NCBI GenBank assembly: GCA_946497695.1
Contig: CAMMLJ010000019.1
Location: 1 to 37,037, forward strand
Origin: an uncultured Clostridium sp.
GTDB lineage: Bacteria; Bacillota; Clostridia; TANB77; CAG-508
DNA: 37,037 nucleotides
Direction: 5' to 3'
The notes below the pieces were generated by a model. It did no database searches. It was not told the origin of the DNA and was given only the letters and a program-made list of their open reading frames with translations. Both the position numbers and the translations under genes were made by a program. This document shows, piece by piece, positions 5,609 through 13,793 of the stretch (its first letter is position 1; each line of letters begins with the position of its first letter).

Positions 5609-6124
5609 CTACATTAAAATTATTGCCACTGTGAGACCAGATGCAAGTCCTAATGTTCTATATAATTTAGAATTCTTTTTTCTTTCTTCTTGAGCAATTT
5701 TTATTTGCTCTTGCAGAACATTTTGAGTTAGTTCTATTTGGCTAACTTGTCCTTCTACATCAGTATTTCCGAGCATTTTTCCTAATGTTTTAATAGCAGT
5801 AATATCTTCTTTTTTTAAGTTTGTTGTAAGCTCTGCTTCATCTACAGCCTTTTCCCAAGCTTCTTTGCTATTTGATTCTTCCATATATGTATTTGCTCTT
5901 TTAAAAATTGCCCCTATGTTATCATGGTTGTCCTCATAAATTTGTGTAAAAATTTCCTCTATAGTAGAGCAAGAAAACTTTATTTTTGCTTTAAAAATAT
6001 TTAACATATTATTCATTTTTTCTAGTTCAACTACTCTATTTGTGAACCTTTTTGAATATAAATTGCCTATTGCTAAAAATATTAAAAACACAAAAAATAT
6101 TAGAATATACTTTATAAAAATCAT
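5609..6124 (-). CDS. spoIIIAB: Stage III sporulation protein AB
   Basis: Membrane protein of the SpoIIIA complex with a fold like type II secretion GspF. It has 171 residues, the same length as the B. subtilis protein. An N-terminal helix (about 5-23) is followed by the conserved stretch SKRFTNRVVELEKMNNML, a cytoplasmic helical domain, and a C-terminal membrane helix (GLASGLTVAIILM). It sits 71 bp after spoIIIAA and its stop touches the spoIIIAC start region. Confidence 0.9.
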   Translation of the reverse strand: MIFIKYILIFFVFLIFLAIGNLYSKRFTNRVVELEKMNNMLNIFKAKIKFSCSTIEEIFTQIYEDNHDNIGAIFKRANTYMEESNSKEAWEKAVDEAELTTNLKKEDITAIKTLGKMLGNTDVEGQVSQIELTQNVLQEQIKIAQEERKKNSKLYRTLGLASGLTVAIILM

Positions 6125-6195
6125 AGCTTGCCCTCCTTGTAATTATAGTTTCTTTATATATGTATATTCTAATATTTTTATTTTAGAACTAATTT

Positions 6196-7128
6196 TTAAT
6201 TAATTTTTATAATATTAAGTGAACGATGATTCTTTTTGTTATCTTCAAACCCACTATTTTTAATTAATACCACTCTTTCAATTGTTTTATTATTTATCAA
6301 TTCTTTTAGCTCAGGATTTTTGCATACATCTTCTATACTTTCACCATGTGCTGTAAATATTCCTTTTACTCCACAACACATAGCATATTTTATTGCTTCG
6401 CTATCTTCTTTACTTCCTATTTCATCTGCTGCTAATACCTTTGGTGACATAGATCTAATTGCAAGTCTCATACCAATATGTTTTGGTATATCGTTTACTA
6501 CATCTGTTCTTATTCCCAAATCATTTTGCATTATGCCTTTAAATGTGGCAGAAATTTCTCCACGCTCATCTATTACAGCAATGTTTGCTCCATCTATTAG
6601 TCCTTCTATTCCATTACTTATATTTCGTATTATATCTCTTAAAAGTGTAGTTTTTCCCATGCCTGGCATTGATATAATTAAAGTATTGTATATAGTGTTT
6701 TGCTCTTTATTTATAATCTTTTGCATAATAGAATTGCTACACCCAAGTATTTGCCTACTAATTCTAAAATTTAGCCCAGAAATATAGTTAAAGTTTGTTA
6801 CTTTATCTTCATGTAAAACTGCTGTTCCAACTATTCCTACTCTATTTCCACCTTGTATAGTTATATAGCCATTTGCTATTTGGTTTTGATATGTATAAAT
6901 CGAGTTTTCACATATTTTTTGAAATATGTAGTTTATGTCTTCTGTTGAAATCTTATAATCTAATACTTTATCAGCTTGTCCAATTTTACATATTAAAGGT
7001 AAATTGTTTCTAACACGTATCTCTTCTAGAAGTTCCAATTCTTCGTTCGTTAAATTTTTGTTTAAAATATCTCTAATATGTATTGGAAAACATTTTAATA
7101 TATAATCTATATTTATTTCTATCACCAT
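6196..7128 (-). CDS. spoIIIAA: Stage III sporulation protein AA, ATPase
   Basis: Secretion-type ATPase thought to energise the SpoIIIA-SpoIIQ channel. From the ATG at 7128 it has 310 residues. Walker A is SMPGMGKTT (about 153-161) and Walker B is IAVIDERGEI (about 183-192). Then come SPKVLAADEIGSKED and FTAHGESIEDV, both typical of SpoIIIAA and GspE-like ATPases. A TTG at 7140 is also in frame but has no ribosome binding site and would touch the 33-bp repeat. AAAAAGG abuts the ATG at 7128, so the start is uncertain and GTG 7125 is possible. It is the first gene of the spoIIIA operon. Confidence 0.9.
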   Translation of the reverse strand: MVIEINIDYILKCFPIHIRDILNKNLTNEELELLEEIRVRNNLPLICKIGQADKVLDYKISTEDINYIFQKICENSIYTYQNQIANGYITIQGGNRVGIVGTAVLHEDKVTNFNYISGLNFRISRQILGCSNSIMQKIINKEQNTIYNTLIISMPGMGKTTLLRDIIRNISNGIEGLIDGANIAVIDERGEISATFKGIMQNDLGIRTDVVNDIPKHIGMRLAIRSMSPKVLAADEIGSKEDSEAIKYAMCCGVKGIFTAHGESIEDVCKNPELKELINNKTIERVVLIKNSGFEDNKKNHRSLNIIKIN

Positions 7129-7141
7129 CCTTTTTAGCAAG

Positions 7142-7174
7142 TTCGCCCATTAGGGACGCCCCTTTTTGGGCGAA
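7142..7174 (+). repeat. 33-bp palindromic repeat, copy 2
   Basis: Same orientation as the copy at 1340-1372 and identical apart from one pyrimidine. It lies in the spoIIIAA leader, 14 bp before the ATG, so the mRNA would carry a GC-rich hairpin beside the start. Confidence 0.85.
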
Positions 7175-7199
7175 ATTATAAATATATTCAAAATTTTTT

Positions 7200-7226
7200 A
7201 GTATATGTTTATAAAATTACCATAGA
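7200..7226 (-). promoter_or_regulatory. Possible sigma-E promoter of spoIIIA
   Basis: On the minus strand, CATATACT (7200-7207) fits the sigma-E -10 pattern CATAnnnT. CTATGG lies about 12 bp upstream as a weak -35 candidate. The B. subtilis spoIIIA operon is sigma-E controlled. In this AT-rich region chance matches are likely. Confidence 0.3.
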
Positions 7227-7270
7227 AAAAACAGCACATACATCCTTATCAGATATATATGCTGTTTTTT
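7226..7270. terminator. Bidirectional terminator between cpsB-like gene and spoIIIA
   Basis: AAAAAACAGCA (7226-7236) pairs perfectly with TGCTGTTTTTT (7260-7270). T runs follow in both directions. It should end the leftward CpsC-CpsD-CpsB transcript before the spoIIIA promoter. Confidence 0.75.
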
Positions 7271-7310
7271 TATTTTTAGAACTTATTTTTTATAAAAAGT
7301 ATTCTACTTT

Positions 7311-7343
7311 TTCGCCCAAAAAGGGGCGTCCCTAATGGGCGAA
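7311..7343 (-). repeat. 33-bp palindromic repeat, copy 3 (inverted)
   Basis: Reverse complement of copy 2 over all 33 bases. With copy 2 it brackets 7175-7310 as an inverted pair. The first 12 bases, read on the minus strand, encode Phe-Ala-His-stop, the end of the phosphatase gene. Confidence 0.88.
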
Positions 7344-8081
7344 AAGTCCTTTTTTTATGTATTCTGGTGTTTCAACTTCTATATTCTCATTATTTATTAT
7401 TTTACTAGGATTTATTGTAGTCAAGTATTCTAGTTTGTTTCTACCAATTAGTTTTTCTAATGTTTTTAATATTTCTGGCATATTGTAATAAACTGTTCTT
7501 GGTCTATGTACATCAGAGCCTAACAAATGTACCATGTTGTGTTTTAGCATTTTTTGTACTGTTTTTTTGCATTCTTTACCATATTGTCCTAATATACTAC
7601 CATAGTTTGATTGCATTATTACTCCTGATTCTATTAGTTCTATTAGAGTATTAGGGTCTTTTTGTACATGTGGATATCTTTCTGGATGTGCTAAAACTGG
7701 TATTCTGCCTTTTTCTAGTATTGAATATACCACACTCATTAGATTTAAAGGCTCTGCATTTAAAGGAAGTTCAAATAATACATATTTGCTATCTGCTAAT
7801 GTACTTGCTTCTTCTTCCTCTAATAATTCATTTATATTTTCAGTAATATAAATTTCGTTTCCTTGAAGTATTTTAACTTCATCTTGCATTGATTGTAATT
7901 TATTTATTCTTTCAGCTATTTGATTTTTATTATATTCATAATATCCTTCTATGTAATGTGGAGTAACTATTACTATATCAAATCCTACTTTTCGTGCCTC
8001 ATGTAATATTTGCAAAGATTGTTCAATGCTTTTAGATCCATCATCTACTTCAAATACAATATGAGAATGAACATCTATCAT
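7332..8081 (-). CDS. CpsB/CapC-type protein-tyrosine phosphatase (PHP family)
   Basis: Metal-dependent phosphatase that removes phosphate from the BY-kinase and so sets capsule or exopolysaccharide output (YwqE/CpsB family). It has 249 residues with the PHP signature MIDVHSHIVFEVDDGS at the start, TPHY near 41-44, a HPERYP motif and LLGSDVHRPR near the end, which supply the metal-binding His and Asp residues. Its ATG lies 4 bp from the kinase gene stop. The last three codons and the TAG come from the 33-bp palindromic repeat, so the natural C-terminus may have been replaced. A terminator follows at 7226-7270. Confidence 0.92.
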   Translation of the reverse strand: MIDVHSHIVFEVDDGSKSIEQSLQILHEARKVGFDIVIVTPHYIEGYYEYNKNQIAERINKLQSMQDEVKILQGNEIYITENINELLEEEEASTLADSKYVLFELPLNAEPLNLMSVVYSILEKGRIPVLAHPERYPHVQKDPNTLIELIESGVIMQSNYGSILGQYGKECKKTVQKMLKHNMVHLLGSDVHRPRTVYYNMPEILKTLEKLIGRNKLEYLTTINPSKIINNENIEVETPEYIKKGLFAH

Positions 8082-8084
8082 AAT

Positions 8085-9065
8085 TTAATCTTCTTTCTTT
8101 AATTGTTTTTTCTGTTCTGACAAGTAGTCATTCATTTGTTTCATTACAACTTCTGGGTCATCATATTTTTTTGGGTTTCTATTTCTAGAATTTAAGTTTT
8201 GATTGTCTTTTTCAAAGTCATAAATGTTTCCAGATTTTGTGTTTTTAGAATTATTTTCTGCTCTGTTTTGTTTTAATATTGCTTCTGCACGTTGTTTATC
8301 TTTTTCTTTTTGTATTCTTATCTCTTCTTCAGAGATTTTTTTATTACTTGGTCTTTTAGCCATTGGAGCGTTCATTGAACCATAATAATATGAACCATAG
8401 TATTTTTTCTGTGATACAGGCATTTTATTTATTACTACACCTGCAATTTTTCCACCAACATTTTGGATTTCTTTTTTTATTTTCTCAAGTGTTTCTACTT
8501 TTGTTGTTTTATATGCAGCTACAATTATTGTTGAATCTACATATCTAGATAATATTACAGCATCTGTTACTAAATCACTTGGTGTACCATCTATAATTAT
8601 TAAATCACATACTTCTTTTAATTGTTTTAGTGCATCTACAACTTTAGAAGAAGTTAATAATTCTGATGGGTTTGGTGGTACATTTCCTGCTGGTATTAAA
8701 TATAAATTCTCTATTTCTGTTTGTTTAACGTAAGATAAAATATTTGAGCTACTATCTAATCCTGTTGCATCTATTCCAGATAAATAATTTGATATTCCTG
8801 GTGTTGGCTGTACACCAAATATTGCAAATTGTCTTCCTTTTCTCATATCACAATCTATTAAAATAACTTTTTTACCAGCTTGTGCAAATGTAACTGCTAA
8901 ATTTGCTGTTACCCAGCTTTTTCCTTCTGCTGGTGATGTACTTGTAACTAATACAGATTTTAATGTATTTCTTGAGTTTAAAAATTGAATATTAGTTCTT
9001 AATGTTCTAAAAACCTCAGATACTGGAGATTTTGGGTCTCTAAAAGTAATTACCTCTTTTCTCAT
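8085..9065 (-). CDS. CpsD/CapB-type bacterial tyrosine kinase
   Basis: Cytoplasmic BY-kinase that autophosphorylates on Tyr and works with the CpsC-like membrane partner to regulate chain length and export. It has 326 residues. EVFRTLRTNIQF is the usual entry motif. Walker A is SPAEGKSW (44-51), Walker A' is LIDCDMRKG (69-77) and Walker B is DLIIIDG (154-160). Walker A has Trp where Thr is usual after GKS. The Tyr-rich cluster KYYGSYYYGS (221-230) is internal and is followed by a ~95-residue charged tail containing only a few Tyr. Its stop overlaps the region before cpsB, and its start overlaps the cpsC stop by one base. Confidence 0.93.
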   Translation of the reverse strand: MRKEVITFRDPKSPVSEVFRTLRTNIQFLNSRNTLKSVLVTSTSPAEGKSWVTANLAVTFAQAGKKVILIDCDMRKGRQFAIFGVQPTPGISNYLSGIDATGLDSSSNILSYVKQTEIENLYLIPAGNVPPNPSELLTSSKVVDALKQLKEVCDLIIIDGTPSDLVTDAVILSRYVDSTIIVAAYKTTKVETLEKIKKEIQNVGGKIAGVVINKMPVSQKKYYGSYYYGSMNAPMAKRPSNKKISEEEIRIQKEKDKQRAEAILKQNRAENNSKNTKSGNIYDFEKDNQNLNSRNRNPKKYDDPEVVMKQMNDYLSEQKKQLKKED

Positions 9066-9784
9066 TATTTTTTACCCCCTTTTCTCTTGTTTATGTTCAT
9101 ATCAAAATCACATAGTGGTATTGTAGTCAAAACAGTAAGTCCTAATTTCTTTTCTATATCATCTTTAGATTTTACTGTTGTATCTAACATGTTTGCAATT
9201 AGTACATATATTGCAGCTACTACAAATCCTGCAAATACAAATATTATTAAGTCCCTTGTATGGTTTATATTGTATGGAGCTGTAGGAGTCTCTGCTACAT
9301 CCCACACTTGAGCATTGTTTATTTTATAAACTCCATTAGCAACTTTTTCTATAAATACATTTACAACTTCATTTGCTATTCTACTTGCAAGTTCAGGGTT
9401 TGCATCTGTTACAGATATTTGTATTAAATCTGTATCGTCTACAGATGATACAGTTATATGGCTCTGTAGTGAGCTAGACGTTTTGTCTATATTTAAATTT
9501 CTTATAACTTCATCTAGAACATTGTCGCTTTTTATTAAAGTACTATATGTTGAAACTAATTTTTGATTTAATGTTAAATCGTTACTAGTAATAGTTTCTT
9601 GGCTTCCCTCAGTCGTTGTTGCAGATTGAGCTAGTATTACTGTTGTAGTTGCTTGATATTCAGGTGATACATATAAATATGAATATACTAACCCTATGAT
9701 TAAAAATATTGCAACTATTATTACTATTTGTAGTTTTCTTGTCCAAAACATGTTTATTAATTCTTTTAAATCTAGTTCTTCCAT
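9065..9784 (-). CDS. CpsC/Wzz-type polysaccharide co-polymerase
   Basis: Membrane activator of the BY-kinase and chain-length determinant (YveK/CpsC). It has 239 residues: a short cytoplasmic start MEELDLKELI, a first membrane segment (about 17-37), an extracellular Wzz domain with YVSPEYQATTTVILAQ and LASRIANEVVNVF, a Pro-containing AETPTAPYNINH just before the second membrane segment (about 180-202), and a short Lys-rich tail. First gene of the CpsC-CpsD-CpsB operon; promoter at 9823-9852. Confidence 0.93.
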   Translation of the reverse strand: MEELDLKELINMFWTRKLQIVIIVAIFLIIGLVYSYLYVSPEYQATTTVILAQSATTTEGSQETITSNDLTLNQKLVSTYSTLIKSDNVLDEVIRNLNIDKTSSSLQSHITVSSVDDTDLIQISVTDANPELASRIANEVVNVFIEKVANGVYKINNAQVWDVAETPTAPYNINHTRDLIIFVFAGFVVAAIYVLIANMLDTTVKSKDDIEKKLGLTVLTTIPLCDFDMNINKRKGGKK

Positions 9785-9822
9785 TTTTCTTATATTTCTC
9801 CCCTAAAAAATATTACTTATCT

Positions 9823-9852
9823 ATTATACCTAATAATGGTATCAATTTGCAA
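9823..9852 (-). promoter_or_regulatory. Promoter of the cpsC-cpsD-cpsB operon
   Basis: On the minus strand, TTGCAA (9847-9852), an 18-bp spacer and TATAAT (9823-9828), about 40 bp upstream of the cpsC ATG. Confidence 0.55.
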
Positions 9853-9886
9853 TAGTTTTAGTATTTTTTATTTGTAAAAAAAACAA

Positions 9887-9947
9887 AAATCAATAATATT
9901 ATCATGTTTTGTACGTAATTATAGCATTTTAATAATATTATTGATTT
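9887..9947 (-). terminator. Terminator after the cohesin-like gene
   Basis: A 15-bp stem, AAATCAATAATATTA (9887-9901) with TAATATTATTGATTT (9933-9947), is followed on the minus strand by TTTGTTTTTTTT. It separates the surface-protein operon from the cpsC operon. Confidence 0.8.
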
Positions 9948-9967
9948 ATTTTATCACTATGTTATCT

Positions 9968-10768
9968 CTATTTTACTTGGATTGTACGATATCTTATATA
10001 GCATGCAATTCCTATAACAGCAATAACTCCTACAATTACTAAAGTAGATATTCCTCCTGTTTGAGGTATTGAAGAATTAGCAGTTGTTTTATCTTCATTT
10101 GTTGCTCCTTCAATAAGTATTGTATCATTTTTGTTTGATTGACTATTTGATATAGCTTCACTATTAGTATTTGGAGTTTCTTCATTTTGATTATTGTTAT
10201 CACCATCAGGAGTCTGTCCTGGTTGTTCTTCTTGATTGTCTCCTGGTTGTTCTTCTGGTTTGTCATCTGGATCTGTACTTGGTTCTTCTGTTGAAGTATT
10301 TTGCTCAAAATTAAATGTTAAGCTTTGATTGAAATTTGCACTAGTATCGCCATCAGCGAACATTAAGTCATTTATGTTTACAGTTGTATTTTGTGCTGTT
10401 ATTCCATCTTTTAATGTTAATGTAATTTCTGCAATCGTTGTACTAGCTTGGGCATTTTGTGTAGTTGAAAGGAAATTTCCTGTAGTTGGCTCATAATCTA
10501 TATTTTCCCAATCATTTAATGATGTCATTGTAACATTTTCAAATATATTTTCATCATATTCTAGAGTTCCTTGGTATCCTAAGTCTCCAGCTCCATTATA
10601 TTCATCTAAGTTTATTTGTATTACAACTTGCTTTTGTCCTTCTACAATAGTTTGGTTTTGTGTAGTTATGCTTACTGTGCATAAATCAGCAGCATTTACT
10701 TCTAAAAAAGTTCCTGCTATAGCTATAACTAGCAATGCAATTAATATTATTGATAATAATTTTTTCAT
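9968..10768 (-). CDS. Sortase-anchored cohesin-like surface protein
   Basis: Secreted 266-residue protein. It has a signal peptide (about 1-27, ending VNAAD), one beta-rich domain (28-155) resembling cohesins (VEGQKQVVIQINLDEY, YQGTLEYDENIFENV, IAEITLTLKDG), a Pro/Glu/Asp-rich spacer (about 156-225), then the sorting signal IPQTGG (234-239), a membrane helix and a basic tail. IPQTGG is an LPXTG-type motif with Ile in place of Leu. The gene lies 12 bp after a gene whose product ends in a dockerin. The simplest reading is that this wall-anchored cohesin receives that protein. The cohesin call rests on pattern, not on an alignment. Confidence 0.75.
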   Translation of the reverse strand: MKKLLSIILIALLVIAIAGTFLEVNAADLCTVSITTQNQTIVEGQKQVVIQINLDEYNGAGDLGYQGTLEYDENIFENVTMTSLNDWENIDYEPTTGNFLSTTQNAQASTTIAEITLTLKDGITAQNTTVNINDLMFADGDTSANFNQSLTFNFEQNTSTEEPSTDPDDKPEEQPGDNQEEQPGQTPDGDNNNQNEETPNTNSEAISNSQSNKNDTILIEGATNEDKTTANSSIPQTGGISTLVIVGVIAVIGIACYIRYRTIQVK

Positions 10769-10780
10769 GTGTTTTTCCTC

Positions 10781-12475
10781 CTAATTTATAATAATTTTTA
10801 TCAATCTCATAACATCCATTATGTTAATATTTCCATCTGAATTTAAATCTGATGCTAATTGTTCCACTGTGCTTAATGTTCTTGTCCCTAATATATGTCT
10901 CTTAACACGCATTAAATCCATAATATTAGCTAGTCCATCTCCCGATGAGTCTGCTTTAACAATTATAATATATGTTTTTCCACCTACAGTTAGTACATCT
11001 CCTGTTCCTATAATATCGTTGTTTGTAAGAGCTACATTATTATGTGTTACTCTTGCTCCAGAAGTTTGGTTTAAATTATTTAAAAATTTTTCTAAAGTTG
11101 TGTTAACTTGCACTTCTTTAACATAACCTTTTTCAACTGTATATACATCAGATAAATTTTCTTCTTCATCTGCTTCACCTGGGTCTATTACATTTTCTTT
11201 ATTATCATCTTCCTGTACCCTATACTGTAAATATAAAGTTATATATGTATTGTTATCATCTTTCATTATAAAACTTAAGTCTTGCTTTTCCAAGTCTGAA
11301 ATATTTACTAAAAAGTAGGTTAAGTCTTCTGTAATCCAATATGTAATATCATCTGGTTGCATTTCATAGTATACTTCACTATTATATATTTTACTATTTG
11401 GATTTATTAAGTTTCTAAAAATTGAGGTAAGATTTACTTTTAATTGTTCTGAATTATAGTCTTGTGTTACTTCTACAGTATATGTTTGATTATAAATAGT
11501 AACTTTTTTTAGATTAGTCATATTTTCAAGTGAATCTGTATTAATAATATGATTTGCATCTAAATACAAATATTCTATTATATTATTGTTCTCTAAGACT
11601 CCAATACTGTTTATTTCATTTTTATTTAAATTCAAATTGTATAATTTACTTAAATTTCCTAAAGCTGAAATATCTTCTATTTTATTATTACTTGCACTTA
11701 GTATTTCTAGATTTGTTATTTGGTTAATACCATTTAATGATTGTAATTGATTATAGTTTAGGTTAAGTTTTTCTATTGTTGTATTGTTATTAAAGTTTGC
11801 TATACTTGTAATACTATTTCTGCTAGCATCAATATTTTCAATTGCAGTAAGCCTTGTAAGCAAATCTATATTAGTAATTTGATTTCCAGCAATTGATAAT
11901 TCTACTAAATTACTAAGGTTTCCTATTGCGGTTATGTCTTGTATTTGATTGTTGTCTAAGTATAAATATTTTATATTTGTTAAATTACTTAATACATTTA
12001 TATTTGAAATATTGTTATTGCTAAAATTTACGTTTTGTATGTTTTGTAGATTTTGTAAAAAGCTTATATCTGAAACTTGATTTCCACTTGCACTTATTTT
12101 TGTTAAAGTAGTGAAACTACTTAGTACACTCATATCTGAAATATTGTTCCAATCTAGATAAATCCATTCAATTCCTTTATCTGCAAATAGTTCTAGTCCA
12201 GATAAATCTGTAATATTCTTTCCTGCTAAGTTTAATTGCTTTCCACTTGGCAATTTGTCCGATGTAATTGTGTCTATATCAGATATTGTTATATTATTTT
12301 TACTTTCATTTCCTTCTACATCTCTTATTATTTCTAGTATTGCATTTTTTAAGTTTTCGTCTTTAAAATAAGATGTTACATCTGTATCTTCTGCAGCAAA
12401 TACTGTTGTAGAAAATAGAAAGAGACATGACAAAATAGTAATGAAAGCAACTATTTTCCATTTGGTTGTTTGCAT
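10781..12475 (-). CDS. Secreted leucine-rich-repeat protein with C-terminal type I dockerin
   Basis: 564 residues. Signal peptide (about 1-28), an N-terminal cap, then about 10-11 leucine-rich repeats of 22 residues (about 80-335; consensus like LTNIKYLYLDNNQIQD, internalin style), and a beta-rich region with an acidic linker. Next is a domain common before dockerins (residues ~440-505, GTGDVLTVGGKTYII). The protein ends in a dockerin (507-564). Its two calcium loops are DSSGDGLANIMD (509-520) and DLNSDGNINIMD (543-554), with Asp, Asn and Gly at the expected positions. LRRs usually bind proteins or glycans, and dockerins bind cohesins. The next gene encodes a cohesin-like anchored protein. 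Confidence 0.88.
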   Translation of the reverse strand: MQTTKWKIVAFITILSCLFLFSTTVFAAEDTDVTSYFKDENLKNAILEIIRDVEGNESKNNITISDIDTITSDKLPSGKQLNLAGKNITDLSGLELFADKGIEWIYLDWNNISDMSVLSSFTTLTKISASGNQVSDISFLQNLQNIQNVNFSNNNISNINVLSNLTNIKYLYLDNNQIQDITAIGNLSNLVELSIAGNQITNIDLLTRLTAIENIDASRNSITSIANFNNNTTIEKLNLNYNQLQSLNGINQITNLEILSASNNKIEDISALGNLSKLYNLNLNKNEINSIGVLENNNIIEYLYLDANHIINTDSLENMTNLKKVTIYNQTYTVEVTQDYNSEQLKVNLTSIFRNLINPNSKIYNSEVYYEMQPDDITYWITEDLTYFLVNISDLEKQDLSFIMKDDNNTYITLYLQYRVQEDDNKENVIDPGEADEEENLSDVYTVEKGYVKEVQVNTTLEKFLNNLNQTSGARVTHNNVALTNNDIIGTGDVLTVGGKTYIIIVKADSSGDGLANIMDLMRVKRHILGTRTLSTVEQLASDLNSDGNINIMDVMRLIKIIIN

Positions 12476-12491
12476 TAAAAAAAGCTCCTTT

Positions 12492-12520
12492 ATATATGAT
12501 TTTACAACAAAATCATATAT
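12492..12520 (-). promoter_or_regulatory. Inverted repeat in the leader and -10 region of the LRR-dockerin gene
   Basis: ATATATGATTTT (12492-12503) and AAAATCATATAT (12509-12520) are perfect 12-bp arms with a 5-nt spacer. The upstream arm contains the -10 box and the downstream arm lies just before the AAAGGAG ribosome binding site. It could be an operator or a 5' mRNA hairpin. Confidence 0.5.
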
Positions 12521-12540
12521 TTTATGGAACTTTTTGTCAA
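12512..12540 (-). promoter_or_regulatory. Promoter of the LRR-dockerin/cohesin operon
   Basis: On the minus strand, TTGACA (12535-12540), a 17-bp spacer and TATGAT (12512-12517). It is independent of the upstream exopolysaccharide operon. Confidence 0.65.
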
Positions 12541-12544
12541 TAAA

Positions 12545-12562
12545 TGTTACAAAAATGTAACA
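12545..12562. promoter_or_regulatory. Palindrome TGTTACA-N4-TGTAACA upstream of the -35 box
   Basis: An 18-bp palindrome directly upstream of the -35 box at 12535-12540, where an activator or repressor would bind. As RNA from the minus strand it is a short stem followed by ATTTATT, so it may instead be a weak terminator for the exopolysaccharide operon. Confidence 0.35.
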
Positions 12563-12595
12563 GAAATGATATTAAGTTGTAATATATACAATTAT

Positions 12596-13651
12596 CTAAT
12601 TTTGATTTTTTATAAGTTTACTTTTAATATATCTCCATATTTTTTGTCTGCAAGCTTCTATGATTAAGTAGATACTAAAACTTCCTATTATTAATAAAAT
12701 ACTTACGAATAAGCCTAACCAGCTATTCTTCCATAATTCTGTATGTAATATCTTATTATATAATACATTCTCACGTAAGACTTTATGTTCATGTATTAGA
12801 TAAACACCAAAAGTTAAAGATGAAATATATGCAATTATTTTTGATATTTTTTCTGATTTTATTTGAATATCTTTAAAAAATAAAAACAGAAAAACAGATG
12901 CCAAAAATACTAATATAAAATTATAATTATACATTATATCCGTTTTAATTTTTGGATACACTATAATTCGTAATGTAGCAATTACTAAGGATAAAATTAA
13001 ATAAATTAAAAGATAGTATTCCTTCTTTTTGCTTAAAATCTTTATGTTTACATTATATAATTTAATCCAAGCTGCCAATAAATAAATAACAATAAACCAA
13101 ATTATACCATAACCTCCAGTGCTATCAAAATTCATTCATGCAGGTAAACAAGATGGCATTATGCAAAAAGCAAATAATAAAATAATTATTAGTTTTTTTA
13201 ATTCTTTTTTATTTAAATGATTTATTAATACATTTAAGAAAGGAGATAGTATATACATTAATAAATATACGTTAACAAACCAATATTCTCTAGTAATAAT
13301 AGGTAAAAAAGACTTAACTGCTTCTTTTAAAGAAAATTCATGTGTTCCTGTAATAATTAATAATAAATATATACTTATAGAGTAAAATAAAGTTTCTCCC
13401 CATAATTTTGCTACTTTCTTCCATGAAAATTTAGAATTAACTAAAAAGTAACCACTTATTAACACAAAACAATTAACTGCCACAATACTTAAGCTTTCTA
13501 AAATATTTGCTATTATACTAAAATTACCATTTTCTTCATTTAACAAAAACTGGCCATTTCCTAAATAGTGTAATGTAACAATCATTAACATTGCAATTAT
13601 TCTTAATAAATCTAAACCTATATTTCTTTGTTTTTTTGTTTTTATTTCCAT
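12596..13651 (-). pseudogene. Acyltransferase family 3 protein interrupted by an in-frame TGA
   Basis: Membrane O-acyltransferase (AT3 family) that would acetylate or acylate the exopolysaccharide. The first part (13651-13136) has the family start LDLLRIIAMLMIVTLHYLG, with the membrane Arg and His expected for the active site, and ends MPSCLPA followed by TGA at 13136-13138. The next codon is ATG in the same frame. The frame continues MNFDSTGGYGIIWFIVIYL to the normal C-terminus. Joined length is about 351 residues, right for AT3. Only one codon interrupts the gene. TGG to TGA is a plausible single change. TGA is a normal stop elsewhere in this window, so the protein is probably truncated unless the base is an error. 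Last gene of the exopolysaccharide operon; 13652-13793 holds no gene. Confidence 0.8.
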
Positions 13652-13793
13652 TTCATACTTATATGATTCTAAAAAATATCATAAACTCCTTTCTTATAAG
13701 TTGCAAAATTTGTTGTTTTACTTTATTTTCTTATATAATATCAAAATCTGACATTTTATTTTAGTTTAAAACTTTTTAATATTATGTTTAAAA

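Noticed and set aside
7142..7343. The 33-bp palindromes as intrinsic terminators
   Set aside because: The T runs lie inside the element, not after a stem, and one copy is inside coding sequence while another lies within a leader; separate real terminators are present nearby.
10039..10308. Gln/Asn/Lys-rich minus-strand frame inside the cohesin-like gene
   Set aside because: It is the alternative frame of the Pro/Glu-rich spacer; low complexity and no start signals.
13130..13145. TGA as a sense codon (alternative genetic code or selenocysteine) in the acyltransferase
   Set aside because: TGA ends other genes sensibly here: small gene A (1065-1067), the flippase (15733-15735) and the hydroxyacid dehydrogenase (28201-28203, overlapping the next ATG). 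I see no selenocysteine insertion-type hairpin after the codon.
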